A stretch of 7,595 bases of DNA, taken from an uncultured Selenomonadales bacterium. Lineage in GTDB: Bacteria; Bacillota_C; Negativicutes; Selenomonadales; Selenomonadaceae. Both the position numbers and the translations under genes were made by a program. The DNA lies in assembly GCA_947302675.1 (NCBI GenBank), contig CAMYWI010000054.1, positions 1 to 7,595 on the forward strand. Direction: 5' to 3'. Below are positions 4,557 through 7,595 of the stretch, piece after piece. Every line of letters begins with the position of its first letter. Within the stretch, counting starts at the first letter, position 1. The notes beneath the pieces are model-generated. The model was not told the origin of the DNA. It saw only the letters and a program-made list of their open reading frames with translations, and made no database searches.

Positions 4557-6106
4557 CGGTAGTAAAAATTTTTTCCGACCTTTTTAACATCATAAAGATT
4601 TGGAAAGGCGGCGACAAATTTACTCAACGTGCTGTGCCCCGAACCTTTTATGCTGAGCTTTTCATTGTGAATTATTTGTCCCGCGCGAGTTAAATCTGTG
4701 AAACCCGCCGAATCATTTAAATCCTTGTAAGATTTTGCTGTCGCTTGCAAGACTGCATGAATCGGTTGCAGGTCTCGCCTTTCCGGATTTTTTTGAATGT
4801 CTTTCAAACAGCAGTAAGAAATCGTCGCGCCCGCGCCCTGAACCTTGTAAAGATTAGGAAACGCGGAAAGGAATTTGCTCAACGTGCTGTAGCCCAAATC
4901 TTTAACGTTGAGATTTTTTTTACCGATAGCGTCGCCCGCCCAACTCAAGGTGACAAAGCCTTTGTCGTCGGCATGAAGTTTCGCCGTCTCGCGCAAAACG
5001 TCATGAATCAGTTGCAATTTATCATCAGCAACTTTCTGCGCGGCGACTCGGCAACGATAAAAAACTTCATTGTTATTGCGACAAGTCATCTCGTACAAGT
5101 CGGGAGCTTTGGCAATGAAGTCGCGCAACTGATTGTAGCTCAGAGCTTTTATCGCGCTGTCGATTTTTTTATTGCTAATGATAAAATCACACACCCACCA
5201 CAGATTGACAAAGCCGTCGTTCGCCGCATAAACAGCCGACGCCTCGCGAAAAACGTCATGAAGTTTATCGTTAGAAAAATTTTTCGGTTCGCTCGACAGG
5301 CAACGATAACGGACGATATTCGCCTGCTTTTGCACTTCGTAGAGTTTCGGAAAAGCCTCAATGAAAATTTGCAACGTGCTGTAGCCCAAATCTTTAACGT
5401 TGAAGTCGAGATTTTTACTTTTAATCTCCATGCCCGCGCAGTTCAAAAGCGCAAAGCCCGAATCGTCGCCGTGAAGTCTCGCCGCCTCGTGCAAGATATC
5501 ATGAATCGCTTGGACTTTTTTGTCGTTATCGTTTTGAAGTTGCCGCTCGCTAATCGAGATAACTTTTGGACTCGTGACGGGCGGGATTTTTTCTTCGGCG
5601 AACAGATTGAGTTGCACGGAAGGATTTTTATCGGGCGCGTGAATTTTTTTCTTAGGCTCGTCGGGAACTTCGACTTTGGCGGGCGCGTCGAGGTCAATAA
5701 ATTCATCGCAAGCCATGCGAAAAGAATTGGAGGCGTGAGCGTTGCCCATACCGATAACTTTCATGCCGCCTTCGCGAAGACGAATCGCAAGGGGCGTGAA
5801 GTCGCTGTCGTTGGAAACGAGCGCGAAAATTTCAGTCTTACCGCCGTAGAGCACGTCCATTGCGTCAATCGTCAAGGACATATCGGTTGCGTTCTTGCCC
5901 GCCGCGTAATCAGGCTGTTGAACCGCGCGAAGGGAAAAATTCAGAATGCACTCGTTCCAACCGTGCAGAGAGGCTTTTCCCCAGTTGCCGTAAATTCTGC
6001 GGATAAAAATTTCGCCGCGCCGCTCCAGAGTCTCAATAATCTGCTTGCCGAACTTGGCGGAGATGTTATCAGCGTCAATGAAGAGCGCGATTTTTTTAGA
6101 CGACAT
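4544..6106 (-). CDS. NYN-domain ribonuclease-like protein with four tandem LOTUS (OST-HTH) modules
   Basis: The protein has 520 residues and no membrane segment. Residues 1-140 are a NYN (LabA/DUF88, PIN-like) domain with the acidic metal-binding set intact: FIDADN (Asp11, Asp13), ATDMSLTIDAMD (Asp75, Asp81) and SNDSDF (Asp100, Asp102). A polar linker (about 141-195) leads to four OST-HTH/LOTUS modules at about 197-269, 278-352, 363-433 and 445-519. Each has an IHD-type first helix, a GF turn, a Y/H-S-T-L or YNQL segment, an F-A-P-x-LY-x-V/M strand and a Y-R/C-C ending. The family is expected to cleave or bind RNA, and LOTUS modules bind structured RNA (G-rich or duplex) in better-studied proteins. 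Four modules is many for a bacterial member; the eukaryotic MARF1 architecture is comparable. The gene starts 9 bp after an unknown 91-residue gene, and its ribosome site (GAGG, 6117-6114) overlaps that gene's stop, which suggests translational coupling. Confidence 0.85.
   Translation of the reverse strand: MSSKKIALFIDADNISAKFGKQIIETLERRGEIFIRRIYGNWGKASLHGWNECILNFSLRAVQQPDYAAGKNATDMSLTIDAMDVLYGGKTEIFALVSNDSDFTPLAIRLREGGMKVIGMGNAHASNSFRMACDEFIDLDAPAKVEVPDEPKKKIHAPDKNPSVQLNLFAEEKIPPVTSPKVISISERQLQNDNDKKVQAIHDILHEAARLHGDDSGFALLNCAGMEIKSKNLDFNVKDLGYSTLQIFIEAFPKLYEVQKQANIVRYRCLSSEPKNFSNDKLHDVFREASAVYAANDGFVNLWWVCDFIISNKKIDSAIKALSYNQLRDFIAKAPDLYEMTCRNNNEVFYRCRVAAQKVADDKLQLIHDVLRETAKLHADDKGFVTLSWAGDAIGKKNLNVKDLGYSTLSKFLSAFPNLYKVQGAGATISYCCLKDIQKNPERRDLQPIHAVLQATAKSYKDLNDSAGFTDLTRAGQIIHNEKLSIKGSGHSTLSKFVAAFPNLYDVKKVGKNFYYRCKS
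4880..5403 (-). repeat. exact 32-bp internal repeat between LOTUS modules 1 and 3
   Basis: Positions 4880-4911 and 5372-5403 are identical over 32 bases and lie 492 bp (164 codons) apart. They encode the N-V-K-D-L-G-Y-S-T-L core of modules 3 (residues 400-409) and 1 (236-245). A degenerate third copy near 4624-4650 corresponds to module 4. Identity at the base level, not only the protein level, points to recent duplication or gene conversion. Confidence 0.8.
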
Positions 6107-6115
6107 GTTGAAACC

Positions 6116-6391
6116 TCAGTAACACTCAATCGCACGAATCGCACCGAATTGAATCAAATCGCTCGCGGCGACGGGATCTCCCTCCGTTATCGCAAGCTCA
6201 ATCTTCGGAAGGTCGTCCGCTTGAATTTGAATTCGTTCCGCGCCGTACTCTTCCTTAATTTTTTTCCAGAGATTCTTGCGCGAAGTCTTGGTGTCTTTGT
6301 AAACCGCGCGGTTGTAGAAAATATTCATGGACGATTCGTTTTTGGCGGCGTCGCAGTTGAAGAAGATAAACGCCTTGCCGGGTTTAGCCAT
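6116..6391 (-). CDS. 91-residue protein of unknown function, partner gene of the NYN-LOTUS protein
   Basis: The frame starts at ATG 6391, with AGGAAG (6406-6401) 9 bases upstream; the frame is open further upstream but without another ribosome site. The product is a soluble 91-residue protein that I do not recognise. A hydrophobic first strand (KAFIFFNCDAAKNESSMNIFYN) is followed by a basic helix-like middle (RKNLWKKIKEEYG, about 38-50) and an acidic-hydrophobic end (ADDLPKIELAITEGDPVAASDLIQFGA). There are two cysteines (13 and 90), and no signal peptide or membrane segment is visible. Its TGA stop (6118-6116) overlaps the ribosome site of the NYN-LOTUS gene 9 bp on, so the two are probably made together and may act together. 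A regulator or subunit role, or a small toxin/antitoxin-like partner of the nuclease, are guesses from position only. Confidence 0.75.
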   Translation of the reverse strand: MAKPGKAFIFFNCDAAKNESSMNIFYNRAVYKDTKTSRKNLWKKIKEEYGAERIQIQADDLPKIELAITEGDPVAASDLIQFGAIRAIECY

Positions 6392-6431
6392 AAAATAAAA
6401 CTTCCTTTCATAAATTTTAAAGCACGCGTCG

Positions 6432-6460
6432 ATTATAGCCAATTTCGCGCGTCTTCGCAA
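6432..6460 (-). promoter_or_regulatory. promoter of the two-gene NYN-LOTUS operon
   Basis: TTGCGA (6460-6455) and a perfect TATAAT (6437-6432) are 17 bp apart on the minus strand. Transcription would begin near 6425, about 35 nt before the start of the 91-residue gene. The promoter is back to back with the plus-strand promoter at 6477-6504, only 16 bp away, so the two may share regulators or interfere. Confidence 0.65.
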
Positions 6461-6476
6461 CGAAAAATTTTTAGAA

Positions 6477-6504
6477 TTGACAAAAGCCGTCGCGCGGCTA
6501 AAAT
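6477..6504 (+). promoter_or_regulatory. promoter with palindromic spacer, upstream of the membrane-protein gene
   Basis: A perfect TTGACA (6477-6482) and TAAAAT (6499-6504, five of six matches) are 16 bp apart. The spacer carries the inverted repeat AGCCG-TCGCG-CGGCT (6485-6499), which fills almost all of the space between the two boxes. A repressor dimer bound there would block RNA polymerase, so it is a candidate operator. Transcription would begin near 6511, about 25 nt before the TTG start codon. Confidence 0.65.
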
Positions 6505-6535
6505 TATTCCAAACACAACGAGAGGAGCAACCGCT

Positions 6536-7159
6536 TTGACTTCATACATAAAAACTGCGGCGATGATTACGCTGTGCATATTTATTCCGCCGCTCGGCTG
6601 GTTCGTCATGTATAAATACTCGACCTTCGACAAGAAAACCAATGTTATTCTCGCCGTCGCGTGCCTGGCGTTTTTTATCTACGCGAATATTTCTGCGGGC
6701 AACATGGAAAATATTTTGGGCGGCAAAGGTTTTGAACGGAATATGACGCCGCAAGAATTCCGCGAAAAATACAACGCCGCCGCGCAGAGACTCGCGCCGA
6801 ATTTAAATCTGACGATTGACGAGCCGTTGACTGTTGACGGGAAAAATTTTACTCACGAGTTCTCGCCGAAGTTGAAGTTGGTCGGGACGCTTGACGGCGA
6901 GAATATTTCCGAGCTGAAGATTTTCACCGAGCCAACGAATCAAGACGAGTCCTTCCAAGTTATCAACGTTTTAGGCTTGCTGATTGCGACACTCAATCCC
7001 GAACTCGACGCGGAGGACAGGGGCGAAGTCATGCGCGATTTGCGAATGCTTAAAGAAGTTTCAACCGAAGGCACCTACGACTGGACGACCGAGCGCGGTT
7101 GGATAAAATATTCTGTTCACGCCGACAAGGGCAAAGTTACTTTCACCGCCGAGCTTTAA
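6536..7159 (+). CDS. two-segment membrane protein with C-terminal domain, function unknown
   Basis: The start is a TTG at 6536, 8 bases after AGGAG (6523-6527); an in-frame ATG at 6563 has no better ribosome site. The frame is open far upstream, but that part is antisense to the NYN gene and not real. The product has 207 residues. Hydrophobic segments at about 8-27 (ITLCIFIPPLGWFVMYKY) and 36-53 (NVILAVACLAFFIYANI) are joined by a short basic loop (YSTFDKK), which by the positive-inside rule puts the loop in the cytoplasm and the C-terminal domain (about 60-207) outside. That domain is acidic and soluble-looking, with MTPQEFREKYNAAAQRL (70-86) followed by strand-rich sequence. The PPLGWFVMYKY segment resembles the hairpin anchors seen in other Firmicutes membrane proteins. 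I do not recognise the C-terminal domain and assign no function. Confidence 0.8.
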   Translation: MTSYIKTAAMITLCIFIPPLGWFVMYKYSTFDKKTNVILAVACLAFFIYANISAGNMENILGGKGFERNMTPQEFREKYNAAAQRLAPNLNLTIDEPLTVDGKNFTHEFSPKLKLVGTLDGENISELKIFTEPTNQDESFQVINVLGLLIATLNPELDAEDRGEVMRDLRMLKEVSTEGTYDWTTERGWIKYSVHADKGKVTFTAEL

Positions 7160-7168
7160 CGGTCTAGT

Positions 7169-7595
7169 TTATTTTTTCATCTTGTCGAAGACGCGCTGAC
7201 GATTATTTTTTGCAAATTTATTGTTCGGATCAAGCTCCAAAGCTTTATTATAATCGGCAAGTGCCTTTTCGTCTTCGCCTAAATTTCCGTAAACCCAACC
7301 GCGATTGTTGTAAGCATTGCTACCGTAATTCGGATTGAGTTCAATTAATCTGTTCCAATCAGTTAAGCCTTTTCATAATTTTTAAGCTCGCCATAAATCC
7401 AAGCTCTCCAAAAATAGGCATCTTGATAATTTGAGTCGATTGAAAGGGCTTGCGTGTAGTCTTCAAGAGCTTGAGAATAATTTTTCTGTTCTCTGTAACA
7501 ATCGCCGCGATTTTTCGTTGCGTGCTTGTTGGTCGAATCCATTTCAAGAGCACGAGTAAAATCTGCAACGGCTTTGTCATATTCTTTTAAATTTT
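7169..7595 (-). pseudogene. TPR-repeat protein gene with a one-base frameshift, entering from the right edge
   Basis: Read on the minus strand from the right edge, the frame gives TPR units such as EYDKAVADFTRALEMD and NYSQALEDYTQALSID, then reaches YFWRAWIYGELKNYEKA and an early TAA (7365-7363). Shifting by one base at the A run (TTTT on the plus strand, 7370-7373) restores the pattern: GLTDWNRLIELNPNYG, then AYNNRGWVYGNLGEDEKALA and ALELDPNN, ending with a TAA at 7171-7169. Both halves are good TPR sequence and join without loss, so a single missing A explains the break. It is either a true recent mutation, a sequencing error in a homopolymer, or, less likely, frameshifting. Codons look more AT-rich than in the TPR gene at the left end, so it is not a simple copy. 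Its 3' end lies 9 bp from the convergent membrane-protein gene. The start is outside the window. Confidence 0.8.

Noticed and set aside
4745..6535. Long plus-strand frame (first 597 of 804 codons) antisense to the NYN-LOTUS gene
   Set aside because: It is the complement of a well-supported gene and has no family motifs. The strong codon bias of the minus-strand gene leaves this antisense frame free of stops. Only the part from TTG 6536, with its own ribosome site and promoter, is real.

Overview
The window looks like chromosomal DNA from a bacterium of the Firmicutes (Bacillota) line, possibly a Negativicutes relative. The grounds are indirect: strong AGGAGG ribosome sites (one matches 11 bases of the anti-Shine-Dalgarno complement), TTG starts behind good ribosome sites, sigma-A-type promoters with 16-17 bp spacers, and a single-chain glucose-family PTS permease in C-B-A domain order. 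No rRNA, tRNA, CRISPR array, insertion sequence or phage gene is visible, so the taxonomic guess is soft.

Left part (1-1806, plus strand): the 3' part of a tetratricopeptide-repeat (TPR) protein is followed 60 bp later by a complete class I/II PLP aminotransferase resembling LL-diaminopimelate aminotransferases. A near-consensus promoter lies over the 3' end of the aminotransferase gene.

Compact locus (1784-2118): that promoter leads to a 27-codon hydrophobic peptide gene with an exceptionally strong ribosome site that an upstream segment can mask. A convergent promoter reading back toward the peptide gene sits about 100 bp beyond its stop codon, and no ORF is visible on the RNA it would make. 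The layout matches a type I toxin-antitoxin module (small membrane peptide plus antisense RNA). This is the best candidate in the window for something undescribed.

Middle part (2091-6460, minus strand): reading leftward from a promoter at 6460-6432 come a 91-residue protein of unknown function, a 520-residue NYN-domain nuclease-like protein carrying four tandem LOTUS (OST-HTH) RNA-binding modules, and a glucose-family PTS permease (EIICBA) with its own promoter, a structured leader of roughly 160 nt and an intrinsic terminator. The first two genes are 9 bp apart and look translationally coupled, which suggests an RNA-directed function.

Right part (6470-7595): a divergent promoter with a palindromic spacer drives a 207-residue protein with two membrane segments and an apparently exported acidic domain. 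It converges with a second TPR gene on the minus strand that enters from the right edge and is broken by a one-base frameshift in an A run; the reading frame resumes cleanly afterwards. That gene looks more AT-rich in its codon choice than its neighbours.

Two very long ORFs (804 and 398 codons) lie antisense to the NYN gene and the permease. They are treated as codon-bias artefacts, except for the last 207 codons of the first one, which are the real membrane-protein gene.
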